The notes beneath the pieces were generated by a model. It was given only the letters and a program-made list of their open reading frames with translations. It ran no database searches and was not told the DNA's origin. Shown here in pieces: positions 22,271 through 31,257 of a DNA stretch of 64,000 nt. Origin of the DNA: Providencia manganoxydans (GTDB taxonomy: Bacteria; Pseudomonadota; Gammaproteobacteria; Enterobacterales; Enterobacteriaceae). The first letter of the stretch is position 1, and each line of letters starts with the position of its first letter. Location: assembly GCF_016618195.1 (NCBI RefSeq), contig NZ_CP067099.1, positions 3,658,001-3,722,000 on the forward strand, written 5' to 3'. Made by a program: the position numbers and the translations under genes.

Positions 22271-23317
22271 ATGCAATTATCTATGGATTTAATAGACCTC
22301 AGAAGTGATACATTGACAAGATTACAACCCAAAGATCTACTCAACATTAACTATGATTACATTAGTGATGACTGCTACGATGAAGATCGTTACGTTAAGA
22401 TGCTTGAATTTAAAATTGCTGACCTTTTCGGTAAAGAAAGCGCGTTGTTTATGCCTTCTGGAACAATGAGTAACCAAATTGGTTTGAACGTTTTATCAAA
22501 TCCAGGTGATGAACTCATTACTGAAGCCGGCTATCATGTGTGTTTTTTTGAGTCATCACAAACCTCTGCATTGAGTGGTTTAGTTATCAATAACGTACGT
22601 TCTAAACATGGAATATTAACGACCGAAGATGTATTAAATGCGATTAATAATAAAGCTCGCTGGTCAGATTTATATGCCACACCTAAAATTATTTCAATCG
22701 AAAGCAGTATTAATACCTATGGTGGGTTAGTGTTTCCATTGGATGAAATATGCCATTTAAAAATGTTATGTAATAAAAAAAATATGCACTTATTTTTAGA
22801 TGGTGCTAGGGTTTTGAATGCGTGTATCGCTATTGGTATTTCACCTGACAAATATACTGAACATGTTGATATATTGAATATTTGTCTCTCTAAAGGGATC
22901 GGTGCTCCTTTTGGCTCGCTTCTTGTAGGAAGAAAAACCGATATTGATAAAGCCAAAAAAGTAAGGAAATGGTATGGCGGAGCACTCCATCAATCAGGGC
23001 TGATGGCTGCTATTGCATTAAATAAATTAAAAGACTATTCTGCTAGGCTCGAAAATGACAATATGAATGCTCAATATTTAGGTGCAATTTGTTCCCAATA
23101 CTGCCAACTTACTCATCCAGTTGAAACGAATATTGTGATGATAAAAAGCCGCAATGCAGATAATCTGGTTAGAAAACTTAAAACATATGGAGTATTAGCT
23201 ACAGCATGGACATCGAATACTGTCCGTTTCGTCACGAGCTCTAATATTAATAAAGAGATGCTCACGCGCTTAAAGTCGATCTTTGAAAAGATACATAAAT
23301 ATAAAGAGTTTATATGA
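22271..23317 (+). CDS. Threonine-aldolase-family PLP enzyme (altered active site)
   Basis: A 348-residue fold-type I PLP enzyme of the beta-eliminating lyase/L-threonine aldolase family. The PLP lysine is Lys208 (ICLSKGIGAPFGS); the cofactor-binding DGAR is at 177-180; LRSDT is at 10-14; the ring-stacking His89 is in AGYHVCFFE. The usual ENTHN motif, whose His contacts the substrate hydroxyl in E. coli LtaE, reads ESSIN here (about 144-148), so substrate or reaction may differ. It overlaps the MFS gene by ATGA. Start could also be Met5 (22283). It probably makes or cleaves a beta-hydroxy amino acid for the ligase downstream. Confidence 0.85.
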   Translation: MQLSMDLIDLRSDTLTRLQPKDLLNINYDYISDDCYDEDRYVKMLEFKIADLFGKESALFMPSGTMSNQIGLNVLSNPGDELITEAGYHVCFFESSQTSALSGLVINNVRSKHGILTTEDVLNAINNKARWSDLYATPKIISIESSINTYGGLVFPLDEICHLKMLCNKKNMHLFLDGARVLNACIAIGISPDKYTEHVDILNICLSKGIGAPFGSLLVGRKTDIDKAKKVRKWYGGALHQSGLMAAIALNKLKDYSARLENDNMNAQYLGAICSQYCQLTHPVETNIVMIKSRNADNLVRKLKTYGVLATAWTSNTVRFVTSSNINKEMLTRLKSIFEKIHKYKEFI

Positions 23318-24480
23318 TAAATAAAATAATCACGTCACGTTTTTTTTCTGGAATATCATTTTATAGTTTCTTGCCATTTTATTCTATTTACTTGATTAAC
23401 TATAAAAACATGATAGAAAGTAATGTTGCTATTATTTTATTTATATTCTTATTCATTAGTCGTGCATGTTCATTATTCACACATTATATTATTGACTATA
23501 TAGGTTATAAACTGACTTTAATACTTAGCTATCTTATGGCTTCAGTTGCTATATTATCTATTTATGTCATTAATAGCTTTTCATTTCTACTCCTAGCTTC
23601 TGCTATCATTGGTGCCGGTTTTTCTATCGCCAATGTATGCACTAGCCTTTTTATCGCAGAAAATAATAACCATTCAGAACGCGTCAAAAACTTTTCTTTA
23701 CTTAATGTTGCTGTCAATATTTCATCTGCCATTGGTGGTGTAATAGGTGATTGGTTTTATCATGGCTTCTACTCAGGAATTATCATGCTTCCTGCTACTG
23801 TCATGTTAGCCTCATCACTTTATTCATACACCTTGCAGAATATAAAACAGAGTAAAATAAACCCAAAAAATGAAGAAAAAGCGCTTTCTACTTTTATGGA
23901 GTGGATAGTATTTGTTTGCTATAGTTCAATGTCTTTCTTCATGATCGGCTTGATATTAAGAAATCTCGCCTTCCATTTTGAAGTCAATAATAACGAGACT
24001 ATTCGCTATGTCTCCGTTTCATCTCTATTTGCCTTAAATGCTGCTATTATTATATTTTTACAGATAAAATCGACCTCTTTACTATCAGCTCAACGTACTG
24101 ATCTTCAAATTTTCATCTATAAATTGAGCTTAATAGTCGTCTCTGTTTTGCTATTAATATTTAACTTTCAGTCAGCATTAAGTATGTATTTATTGATCGT
24201 GTTATTTACACTGACTGAACTGATTTGGAGTCCATATAACAATAGCTTATCGATAGATAAATGCCCTTTTAAAAACAAAAAATTATCACTATCTATCTGC
24301 ATATTTTTTTGGGGATTAGCGGAATCGCTTGGGGCTTATATGGGAATTATTGCAAACACCTACCAACTACACTTTCTCATTCCATTTTGCTCATCTTTAA
24401 TCCTTATTTTTTTATTTTGTATTGAAGGCTTGCTAACTAAAAGGAAACGTAATGAAAACGATTATATTTCTGGAGTGTAA
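23314..24480 (+). CDS. MFS transporter, probable exporter of the cassette product
   Basis: A 388-residue very hydrophobic protein with about 12 membrane helices and the general arrangement of the major facilitator superfamily. The motif-A region is weak (DYIGYKLTLILSYLMAS). Its start overlaps the aldolase stop (ATGA) and its end overlaps the ligase start by 29 bp, so the three genes are translationally coupled. By analogy with bacilysin-type loci (dipeptide ligase plus MFS exporter) it likely exports the product and protects the producer; import cannot be excluded. Confidence 0.8.
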   Translation: MINKIITSRFFSGISFYSFLPFYSIYLINYKNMIESNVAIILFIFLFISRACSLFTHYIIDYIGYKLTLILSYLMASVAILSIYVINSFSFLLLASAIIGAGFSIANVCTSLFIAENNNHSERVKNFSLLNVAVNISSAIGGVIGDWFYHGFYSGIIMLPATVMLASSLYSYTLQNIKQSKINPKNEEKALSTFMEWIVFVCYSSMSFFMIGLILRNLAFHFEVNNNETIRYVSVSSLFALNAAIIIFLQIKSTSLLSAQRTDLQIFIYKLSLIVVSVLLLIFNFQSALSMYLLIVLFTLTELIWSPYNNSLSIDKCPFKNKKLSLSICIFFWGLAESLGAYMGIIANTYQLHFLIPFCSSLILIFLFCIEGLLTKRKRNENDYISGV

Positions 24481-25660
24481 TCTATCAGGAACTGGTGTGA
24501 AGGCAATAAAGATAGCCAAAGAAATTGGCTATCAAACAATATTATTTACTAAAGAGAAAACCTTTTATGAACAGATTGCGGACAATCCATTGCAATTTGT
24601 TGATCATGTTGTTGAGCTGAATACCGATAACCTTGCTTCAGTTATTTATCATGCGATGAAGTATAAAACTCACGGTATTGTAGCATTTGATGACTACCGA
24701 TTAATCACTGCGGCGGCAGCTTCTCATGCATTAGATCTACCTTCTCCCACCATCAAATCTTTAATTGCATGTCGATACAAGCAAGAAACTCGTAGGATCC
24801 TAAGCCAATATCATCAAGGTTTTAATTATAGCGTTGTTAGTATTAATGATAAGATAAATATTTCAAACCTCTCATTTCCATTGGTGGTAAAACCTTGTGA
24901 CGATAGTGGAAGTAATAAAGTGGCTATTTGCCACACACCGATAGAGCTATCCAGTGCTATCCAAGCGATAACGGCATGTCGGATTAATCAGCGTGGCTAT
25001 GAATTATCTTCAGATTATCTTATAGAAGAGTTTATTCAAGGTGATGAATATAGCGCTGAAGCCTATTGGGATATTAAGAAAAATCGATGGGAAATACTTG
25101 GCATTACTAAAAAACATACAACAACAGGCCAATATTCCGTCGAAATAGGTCATGATTTCCCTTGTGAGTTCCCCCTATTCGCTAAAATTAAAACAACACT
25201 AATCAGTTGGCTCAACCATATTGGGCTATCTCATACCGTGGCACACGTTGAGTTTAAATTACAAAATGATGTTGTTAAGCTAATTGAAATTAATCCCCGG
25301 GTCGCTGGAGGTATGATTGATAAGTTATGTGAAATCGCAACAGGATTCGACCTAGTACACTGCTATTTATCCCAGTGTGTAAAAGACATGGAGTATGTTC
25401 CTCAACTAAAAAAAGAAAAAAATTATGCATCGATTCGCTTTTTAACCTCAGGTAAATCGGGTGTGGTTAATCGTATTAAACCTAATTTCTTATTCAATCA
25501 GCCTTTACTATTTAATTTTGTTCCTACACCAATAGAAGTTGGGCCACTAAAAGATAGTTACGGCCGCTTAGGGTACGTCATTACGCAGGCTGCCACTCAA
25601 GAACAAGCAATGAATGACGCAGAAAACTTTATTAAGCAGGTAGACATAACATATCAATAA
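24452..25660 (+). CDS. ATP-grasp ligase, L-amino acid ligase (dipeptide synthetase) type
   Basis: A 402-residue ATP-grasp enzyme. ATP-site residues include Lys147 (FPLVVKPCDDSGS) and Glu192-Glu193 (YLIEEFIQGDEYSAEAY). Metal ligands are Glu267 (AHVEFKL), Glu279 and Asn281 (IEINPRVAGGMI). The C-terminal segment RLGYVITQAATQEQAMNDAE resembles the L-amino-acid-ligase C-terminal domain found in BacD-like enzymes, which join two free amino acids using ATP. One substrate may come from the aldolase-like enzyme encoded two genes upstream. Product unknown. Confidence 0.82.
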   Translation: MKTIIFLECNLSGTGVKAIKIAKEIGYQTILFTKEKTFYEQIADNPLQFVDHVVELNTDNLASVIYHAMKYKTHGIVAFDDYRLITAAAASHALDLPSPTIKSLIACRYKQETRRILSQYHQGFNYSVVSINDKINISNLSFPLVVKPCDDSGSNKVAICHTPIELSSAIQAITACRINQRGYELSSDYLIEEFIQGDEYSAEAYWDIKKNRWEILGITKKHTTTGQYSVEIGHDFPCEFPLFAKIKTTLISWLNHIGLSHTVAHVEFKLQNDVVKLIEINPRVAGGMIDKLCEIATGFDLVHCYLSQCVKDMEYVPQLKKEKNYASIRFLTSGKSGVVNRIKPNFLFNQPLLFNFVPTPIEVGPLKDSYGRLGYVITQAATQEQAMNDAENFIKQVDITYQ

Positions 25661-25784
25661 ATATTCAGAAGCTATGATAGCTTTTACTGTTGTGGGAAAT
25701 TTTCAGATGAAAATTTTACAACTTATAATAAAAATCTAATTCCACATACGCAATTTATTTTTTATCAATCTTATATTCTAGAAA

Positions 25785-25813
25785 AAAGGCACAGTAAACA
25801 GCACTGTGCCTTT
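25785..25813. terminator. Bidirectional terminator between the ligase gene and tnaB
   Basis: AAAGGCACAG (25785-25794) pairs perfectly with CTGTGCCTTT (25804-25813) around a 9-nt loop. An A-run precedes it and T's follow, so it can serve both convergent genes. Confidence 0.88.
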
Positions 25814-25841
25814 ACCAGTTAGCTATAATAACATTGAAAAG

Positions 25842-27089
25842 TTAACGGTATATCGGTAGTAAATTAAATTGAGCAAGTAATTGGCAAATAATACCCACAA
25901 CACCAAAAGCAATCACTGCATATATTAAGCCTTTTCCTCCCCAAACTTTAAATTTGGATTCAGGAAAACGCTCTCTCACTTTAAGTGCCATAATTGCTGG
26001 GCAAATAATTGCCCAAATGCAAGCCGCCATTCCTGCATATGCAATCGCAATTAAAAAACCATTCGGAAACAACATACAAAGTATCAATGGTGGTAAGAAA
26101 CATAATAGTGCCGATTTCATACGTCCAGATGGGTTATCCTGAAAATTCAAAGATGCCAATATGTAATCAAATAAGCCAATAGCTACACCTAAGAATGAAC
26201 AAAATACGGCACTAATCGAGAACCATAGTAAGAAGCTGGCAATATGTGGGCTACTCAACACAGAATATAGCGATTCAATAAAAGCATCCAGATTACCACC
26301 TTTATTGATAATGGTTAAAAACTCCGTTCTAGGTAGATTGCCCATCGTACCCAATATCCATAAAAAGTATAGAACTAACGCTAGCAAACATCCGATAACA
26401 CAGCTTTTTACTACTTTCCGTTCGTTCTCATGATACAGTTTATAAAGACTGCATACATTCCCATGATATCCAAACGAAGTGATAGCATAAGGAATAATAA
26501 TAAAAATAAAGGGGAGTAATGATGTTTGCCCTCCTTCAACAGGGGATTTCAGTAATAAGTCCGTTTTGACAATTAAAAAAAGTCCTGAGAATGCTAAGAC
26601 AAATAATACTATTTTGATTAATAAAAATATTGATGTTAAACGGCTCGCCCCAATACCACTCCACCAAATACTCGCACCCAGTATTAAAGTGAAGATAAAA
26701 AATATTAGTCTTAAGTTAATATCAAATCCGTATATGAAGGCTGCTTCTTTAATGACAGAACCTGCTGCTGATATGTAAGCATAAATTAAAATATACAATA
26801 CAAATATTAATGCTGCATTCGCGATATAACAGGCCCATTTAGGTAACAATTCTTTAGATATAAAAAAATAGTTAGTACCTGAGCCATATTTTGATATACA
26901 TTCAAGAATATATATTCCTGAGTGAAACATAAAAAAACAAACAATCAATAGAATAACAACTGAATTAATAAACCATGCTCCTGCCATAATAGTTGGCAAA
27001 CTAAACATGCCTGCCCCTATCATAGCGCCACCGAGCACAAAGCCCCCTACCATTATGGAGGGTTCTTTCTTCGCTGCCGAATTATTCAT
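25842..27089 (-). CDS. tnaB: Low-affinity tryptophan permease TnaB
   Basis: A 415-residue transporter of the aromatic amino acid permease (HAAAP) family, exactly the E. coli TnaB length when started at MNNSAAKKEPS (27089). An upstream in-frame extension to 27131 lacks a ribosome binding site, whereas AAGG lies 8 bp before 27089. The family motif GGAMIGAGMFSLPTIMAG is at about residues 20-37, and about 11 helices are predicted. It follows tnaA (stop at 27155), giving the operon tnaC-tnaA-tnaB that imports and degrades tryptophan. Confidence 0.93.
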   Translation of the reverse strand: MNNSAAKKEPSIMVGGFVLGGAMIGAGMFSLPTIMAGAWFINSVVILLIVCFFMFHSGIYILECISKYGSGTNYFFISKELLPKWACYIANAALIFVLYILIYAYISAAGSVIKEAAFIYGFDINLRLIFFIFTLILGASIWWSGIGASRLTSIFLLIKIVLFVLAFSGLFLIVKTDLLLKSPVEGGQTSLLPFIFIIIPYAITSFGYHGNVCSLYKLYHENERKVVKSCVIGCLLALVLYFLWILGTMGNLPRTEFLTIINKGGNLDAFIESLYSVLSSPHIASFLLWFSISAVFCSFLGVAIGLFDYILASLNFQDNPSGRMKSALLCFLPPLILCMLFPNGFLIAIAYAGMAACIWAIICPAIMALKVRERFPESKFKVWGGKGLIYAVIAFGVVGIICQLLAQFNLLPIYR

Positions 27090-27154
27090 GGTATTTACCT
27101 TAGAAATAAGGGTGAGGCTCCCGCATTGCACGGGAACCTTTTAATTATTACCTA

Positions 27155-28558
27155 TTATTTGATTGGCTTTAATCTAGCAGTAAAGTGCCTTAACACTGGT
27201 GGCTCATACTCAAAATCAAGTCCTTTCAGTGTTGCAAATTTATCTTTAAGACCAATTAATGCATCTGCAATATAATCCATATGATCATTGGTATAGACAC
27301 GTCTCGCTATAGTTAAACGCATAAATTCCATATCTGCATGTTTTTGTTTGCCTGTTTCTGGATCACGACCTAATAAGAATGAGCCAATTTCAACAGCACG
27401 AACACCTGATTCCAGATATAGGGCATTAATCACTGCTTGAGCAGGAAATTGATCGCCAGGAATTTGCGGGACTAATTTTTTACAGTCAACAAACACTGCG
27501 TGACCACCTGTAGGATATTGAATTGGAATTCCACCTTCACGTAGACGGTCACCTAAGTATTTAACCTGCCCTATGCGATAATGGAGATACTCTTCACCAG
27601 CACCTTCCTCAAGGCCTTGCACCATTGCTGCCATATCACGTCCAGCTAAACCACCATAAGTGACGAAACCTTCCATAGGTACACAGCGCTGTCTCGCTAA
27701 TGTAAAAATATTTTCATCGTTCTTAATTGCAACTAAACCACCAATATTCAACAGCGGGTCTTTCTTCGCTGACATTGTTAATGCATCAGCATATTTGTAC
27801 ATATCAAATATAATTTCTTTAATTGTGGCATTTTTGTATTTAGGATCACGCTCTTTAATAAAATAAGCGTTCTCACAAAAACGCGCAGAATCCATCACCA
27901 CAAAAATATTATGTTGTTTAGCAATTTCATAAACTTCTTTTAGGTTAGACATTGATACTGGTTGCCCACCAGCACTATTACAGGTGACTGTCGAAACAAT
28001 AGCAACAACGTTCTCAGCCCCATATTTAGCAATATTTTCTTTCAATTTTTGAATATCAAAATTGCCTTTCCAGTCATCATACGTTTCTGAATCATATGCT
28101 TTTTCAGTAACAATATTAATTGCTTTACAACCATTTAATTCAACATGCGCTGCTGTAGTATCAAAGTGAAAGTTGGAAATAAATACAGGTTTTTGTGCGC
28201 CGCCTTGCTGCTGTTTTACTTTTAATAATACAGGGAATAGCATATTTTCAGCACCACGCCCTTGGTGAGCAGGGATGGTATAATCGTAATCAAACATCTC
28301 TTTGACTTTATTTTTTAAGTCATAATAATTACGAGAGCCTGCATATGCCTCATCACCTGTGATCATCGCTGCCCACTGATGGTCACTCATGGCATTAGTC
28401 CCTGAGTCAGTGAGTAAATCAATATAGACTGCGCTACTTGGTAATAAGAATGGGTTATAACCAGCTTCTTTTAATGCAACTTCACGCTCTTCTCTGGATG
28501 GGATACGGATGTTTTCAACCATTTTAATACGGAACGGTTCTACGATTCTTTTGGCCAT
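27155..28558 (-). CDS. tnaA: Tryptophanase
   Basis: A 467-residue PLP enzyme converting tryptophan to indole, pyruvate and ammonia. It is very close to the Proteus vulgaris enzyme from the first residues ([15 protein letters not shown]) to the end ([11 protein letters not shown]). The PLP lysine lies in [21 protein letters not shown] and [13 protein letters not shown] are tryptophanase rather than tyrosine phenol-lyase signatures (which have ATRCVENAYF and MERGIISAGRN). Expression is predicted to need tryptophan through tnaC. Confidence 0.97.
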   Translation of the reverse strand: MAKRIVEPFRIKMVENIRIPSREEREVALKEAGYNPFLLPSSAVYIDLLTDSGTNAMSDHQWAAMITGDEAYAGSRNYYDLKNKVKEMFDYDYTIPAHQGRGAENMLFPVLLKVKQQQGGAQKPVFISNFHFDTTAAHVELNGCKAINIVTEKAYDSETYDDWKGNFDIQKLKENIAKYGAENVVAIVSTVTCNSAGGQPVSMSNLKEVYEIAKQHNIFVVMDSARFCENAYFIKERDPKYKNATIKEIIFDMYKYADALTMSAKKDPLLNIGGLVAIKNDENIFTLARQRCVPMEGFVTYGGLAGRDMAAMVQGLEEGAGEEYLHYRIGQVKYLGDRLREGGIPIQYPTGGHAVFVDCKKLVPQIPGDQFPAQAVINALYLESGVRAVEIGSFLLGRDPETGKQKHADMEFMRLTIARRVYTNDHMDYIADALIGLKDKFATLKGLDFEYEPPVLRHFTARLKPIK

Positions 28559-28651
28559 GATAATACCTTTAATTTTTCATTAAATAATAAAATAGAAATT
28601 AGGGCTTATAATTAATAAGCTAACGATATCTTAACGATGAAAAATAAAGGA

Positions 28652-28753
28652 TTACTTTTGAGGGAAAAAGAAGGCAAGAGCAATATCGATATTGAACCAT
28701 TTCTTCATGTAGAAGAAACCCCTTGATATCAACAGATTATTTAGTAAAAACAT
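28652..28753 (-). CDS. tnaC: TnaC leader peptide, tryptophan sensor
   Basis: A 33-codon ORF upstream of tnaA. Ribosome-stalling residues are conserved with exact spacing: Trp19 and Asp23 (KKWFNID) and Pro31 (FFFPQK), the same W+4 and W+12 spacing as E. coli Trp12, Asp16 and Pro24. A Shine-Dalgarno AAAGGAG lies just upstream of the ATG at 28753. In E. coli, tryptophan stalls the ribosome at the TnaC stop and blocks Rho, allowing tnaAB expression. The 93-nt spacer before tnaA would carry the Rho entry and pause sites. The peptide ends Pro-Gln-Lys. Confidence 0.9.
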   Translation of the reverse strand: MFLLNNLLISRGFFYMKKWFNIDIALAFFFPQK

Positions 28754-28794
28754 ACTATAACTCCTTTAATTAAGGATTTAGTACAACTGTTACT

Positions 28795-28901
28795 ATTATA
28801 TATATAACAATCCAGTCTAAACTTTAATCATGATTGTCATGATATTGTACATTCATCACACTATTACTTAATTTCCAAACTACAGTATGATATATATCAC
28901 A
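28795..28901 (-). promoter_or_regulatory. Probable tna promoter with CRP-like sites
   Basis: On the minus strand a TATAAT -10 lies at 28795-28800, with no good -35. Two CRP-like sequences lie upstream: 28845-28860 (TGTGA half-site, weak partner), near -64 from the predicted start, and 28886-28901 (TATGA-N6-TCACA on the plus strand, nine of ten consensus positions), near -105. The E. coli tna promoter is CRP-dependent; which site is used here is uncertain. Confidence 0.5.
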
Positions 28902-29015
28902 ATAATAAATTCATATTTAACATTGTTATTAGAACCACTACATTATCGATTAACAAAAATAAAATATCACTTATGTTTAAATAAACTTAAATAAAATTAA
29001 ATGGGTAATTTAAAT

Positions 29016-29044
29016 TAAAAAGAGCCAGTACAGCTCCTTTTAAT
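29016..29044 (-). terminator. Hairpin downstream of the lipoprotein operon
   Basis: AAAAGAGC and GCTCCTTTT flank CAGTACA, an imperfect stem with one bulge and T/A runs on both sides. It lies 19 bp beyond the stop of the DUF799 gene and could also block read-through towards tnaC. Confidence 0.5.
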
Positions 29045-29062
29045 TAATCGTTTGCAAGAATG

Positions 29063-29719
29063 TTATTCTGTGTCTTTACCGTATTTTGGCGATCGAGGGC
29101 CGTACAAAATACCATTAACTTTACCTGCTGATAGCAATCTAGCGCTTGTCATGCCTGCGATTTGATAGCTTTTATCCGTCAAGGTATTAGCAATTTGTTC
29201 AACAACAGCAGAAACCAATACACCAATGATGCCACCGGATGATGAGTTATTTTCTGTGCTTGATGCGGTCGCTGAACCACTCCATAACAATTTTCCAGTA
29301 CGAGCATCAACCAATTTAGCACTGGCACTCACACGAGTATCACTCGCAATAACCTGATAGCTCGTCCCATATTCTGTAATAGATAAATATAGCACTGCAT
29401 CATTGCCAAAAATTTCATGTAACTTGGCGACAGGAACTGCTTGAATATCCCCAGCATTGGTCATGCCATTCTGTTTAAAAGTTTCTTCAACCACAGCAAC
29501 TGGGAAAACATAATAACCGGCCTCTGCTAATGGTAATGTAGTTTGTGATAACAGGCCATGGCTTGCTTGTACTTCAGGGGTATTATTTTGTGGCAATAAC
29601 ACCAAAATGCTTTTGGGCTTGCTTTGATTAAACGCAGTATAATCCATTTTCGTTGGCTGAGCACAACCCGTAAGTAACCATGTTATAACTAAGCTACTGA
29701 TGATCAAAATCCGTTTCAT
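29063..29719 (-). CDS. DUF799 (GNA1162-type) lipoprotein
   Basis: A 218-residue lipoprotein with signal peptide and lipobox LLTGC (Cys19). The sequence KPKSILVLLPQNNTPEVQAS and later YGTSYQVIASDTRVSASAKLVDARTGKLLWSG match the DUF799/GNA1162 family, which has a TolB-N-like fold related to outer-membrane assembly factors. It overlaps the upstream DUF4810 gene by ATGA. The three-gene arrangement CsgG-like, DUF4810, DUF799 is conserved in several proteobacteria. It presumably forms a periplasmic or outer-membrane complex. Confidence 0.85.
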   Translation of the reverse strand: MKRILIISSLVITWLLTGCAQPTKMDYTAFNQSKPKSILVLLPQNNTPEVQASHGLLSQTTLPLAEAGYYVFPVAVVEETFKQNGMTNAGDIQAVPVAKLHEIFGNDAVLYLSITEYGTSYQVIASDTRVSASAKLVDARTGKLLWSGSATASSTENNSSSGGIIGVLVSAVVEQIANTLTDKSYQIAGMTSARLLSAGKVNGILYGPRSPKYGKDTE

Positions 29720-30066
29720 TTTTTAATCCCTTTATTTTTCATCAAGAAATCCATGTAATTAGCTGATTCAGGAAATAAAGCTTTCTCAGTATTAAACTCT
29801 GCCATTGCAAGATCAATCGCACCTGTTGAGCTGTACAATAACCCTAAATGAGCATGTAGCCCTGGGGGTACTGCTGTACCCTGTGTTTTATTGAGCTCAA
29901 TATTTTTCTTTAATACTTCGATTTGTTGCTGTGGACTTGTTTCAGTCTGTTGATAATATTGATAAACCGTTTTTTGATAACCATCCCAGTTATAAAGCGG
30001 TTTTGGTGCTGTTGAGCAACCACTTAATGCAATAATGGCAAATATCCCTAATAATTTAGCTTTCAT
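29716..30066 (-). CDS. DUF4810 small lipoprotein
   Basis: Lipoprotein of about 116 residues with signal peptide and lipobox ALSGC, followed by a helical TPR-like region (YNWDGYQKTVYQYYQQ to AMAEFNTEKALFPES). A longer frame exists back to 30126, but AGGGA lies 5 bp before the ATG at 30066 (30069 is an in-frame alternative). It sits between the CsgG-like and DUF799 genes in one operon. Function unknown; likely a scaffold in the same lipoprotein complex. Confidence 0.82.
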   Translation of the reverse strand: MKAKLLGIFAIIALSGCSTAPKPLYNWDGYQKTVYQYYQQTETSPQQQIEVLKKNIELNKTQGTAVPPGLHAHLGLLYSSTGAIDLAMAEFNTEKALFPESANYMDFLMKNKGIKK

Positions 30067-30082
30067 CATATTCCCTTTTATT

Positions 30083-30756
30083 TTATTTGGCTGGCTGCCA
30101 AGCGCCATTTTCAATCCCAGTAACAAGATTATTCACCGCTTCTCTAATGGCTAAATCGAGAACCTTGCCATTTAACGTTGAGTCATAGCTAGCGGTACTA
30201 CCAAAACCAATAATTTCACGATTAGATAATTCATACTCACCAACACCTTGTGAAGAAAATACCACTTCAGAAGTCTGAACATTGATGACATTTAAATTAA
30301 CTTTTGCATAAGCAACTTGTAATTTTCCACGGCCTAAAATTCCAAATAATTGGCGATCACCGACCTCTTTACGACCGAATTCAGTGACATCACCAGTAAT
30401 GACATAAGTTGCCCCTTTAAGCTGCTGTGCTTGGCCTTTAATCCCTGCTTCTTCTTTTAGCTCCTGCATATTAGCGCGGTCAAGTACATTGAATCGCCCA
30501 GTTTGCTGAAGATGAGTCATCAAAATCGTTTTTGACTGATTACCTAAACGATCAACCCCATCAGAAAAATACCATTCATATAGCTAGAACGGTTGTCAAA
30601 TTTGCCTATTGATATTGAATTTTTAGAGCCTGAATAATGAGTATTATATGTTGTAACTTTTTCGATTTGTAATGAACGTGATGATTCTTTAGCACATCCG
30701 GTTAATAATGCTGTAGCAATAAAAACGGAAGGAATTAACATTCTTGATGTATTCAT
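30083..30756 (-). pseudogene. CsgG-family lipoprotein, broken by a one-base frameshift
   Basis: The N-terminal part (30756 to about 30570) has a signal peptide with lipobox LLTGC and SISIGKFDNRSSYMNGIF. The frame then stops at 30544. In the -1 frame the protein continues as SDGVDRLGNQSKTILMTHLQQTGRF through CsgG-like sequence (ATYVITGDVTEFG, VVFSSQGVGEYELS) to 30083. Adding one T to the T5 run (A's at 30565-30569 on the plus strand) restores a 224-residue CsgG-family protein. Either a recent inactivation, phase variation at a short homopolymer, or a sequencing error. Confidence 0.88.
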
Positions 30757-31257
30757 TTATAATATTCTCAATTTGAATTTTCTTGGAATTAATTTGTTAC
30801 ATTTATATTTTGCATCAAATTCTCTTTATGCACCACCAAAATTTAATTGTTATCAAAATCGCAAAAATTAATTTTATTATCAATATAGTTTTATTTATTT
30901 AAAGTTAAATACATTTAATATAATTCATTAAACCTTATAAAATTAAATTTAATATTCACCTAGCAAATACATTAATTTAAAATTCATTTATTTATCAATA
31001 AAAATACCCCTTGTTTTTAATTTAACTTAAAGAGAAATAGTTTTCCTTTTGTTATTCACTTACTAAAAGTAAGGCTATTAAACCTAATAATGCATAATTT
31101 ATCCATTCACTGCATGAATTCAACAATTACTTAACATCACTTATTGTGAGTTTGTTATATAAAAGTTAAGAGTAGAGAGTGCCATTTCCAATCTAATAAC
31201 ACAGATATATCCAAACATTTGAAACGGTATTAATCGCTTACGATGAGATAACTAACT
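30757..31257. other. AT-rich divergent promoter region
   Basis: About 500 bp without a gene, between the lipoprotein operon and the MFS gene. It is extremely AT-rich in its first 250 bp. The inverted sequence TCAC-TTATT-GTGA at 31137-31149 is a possible operator for the downstream transporter gene. Nothing else was recognised. Confidence 0.4.

Noticed and set aside
22120..22347. 75-codon minus-strand frame over the cassette start
   Set aside because: Lies in very AT-rich DNA and overlaps the aldolase gene; composition artefact.
27155..28558. Tyrosine phenol-lyase
   Set aside because: Active-site region [12 protein letters not shown] and [13 protein letters not shown], plus the upstream tnaC and downstream tnaB, indicate tryptophanase.
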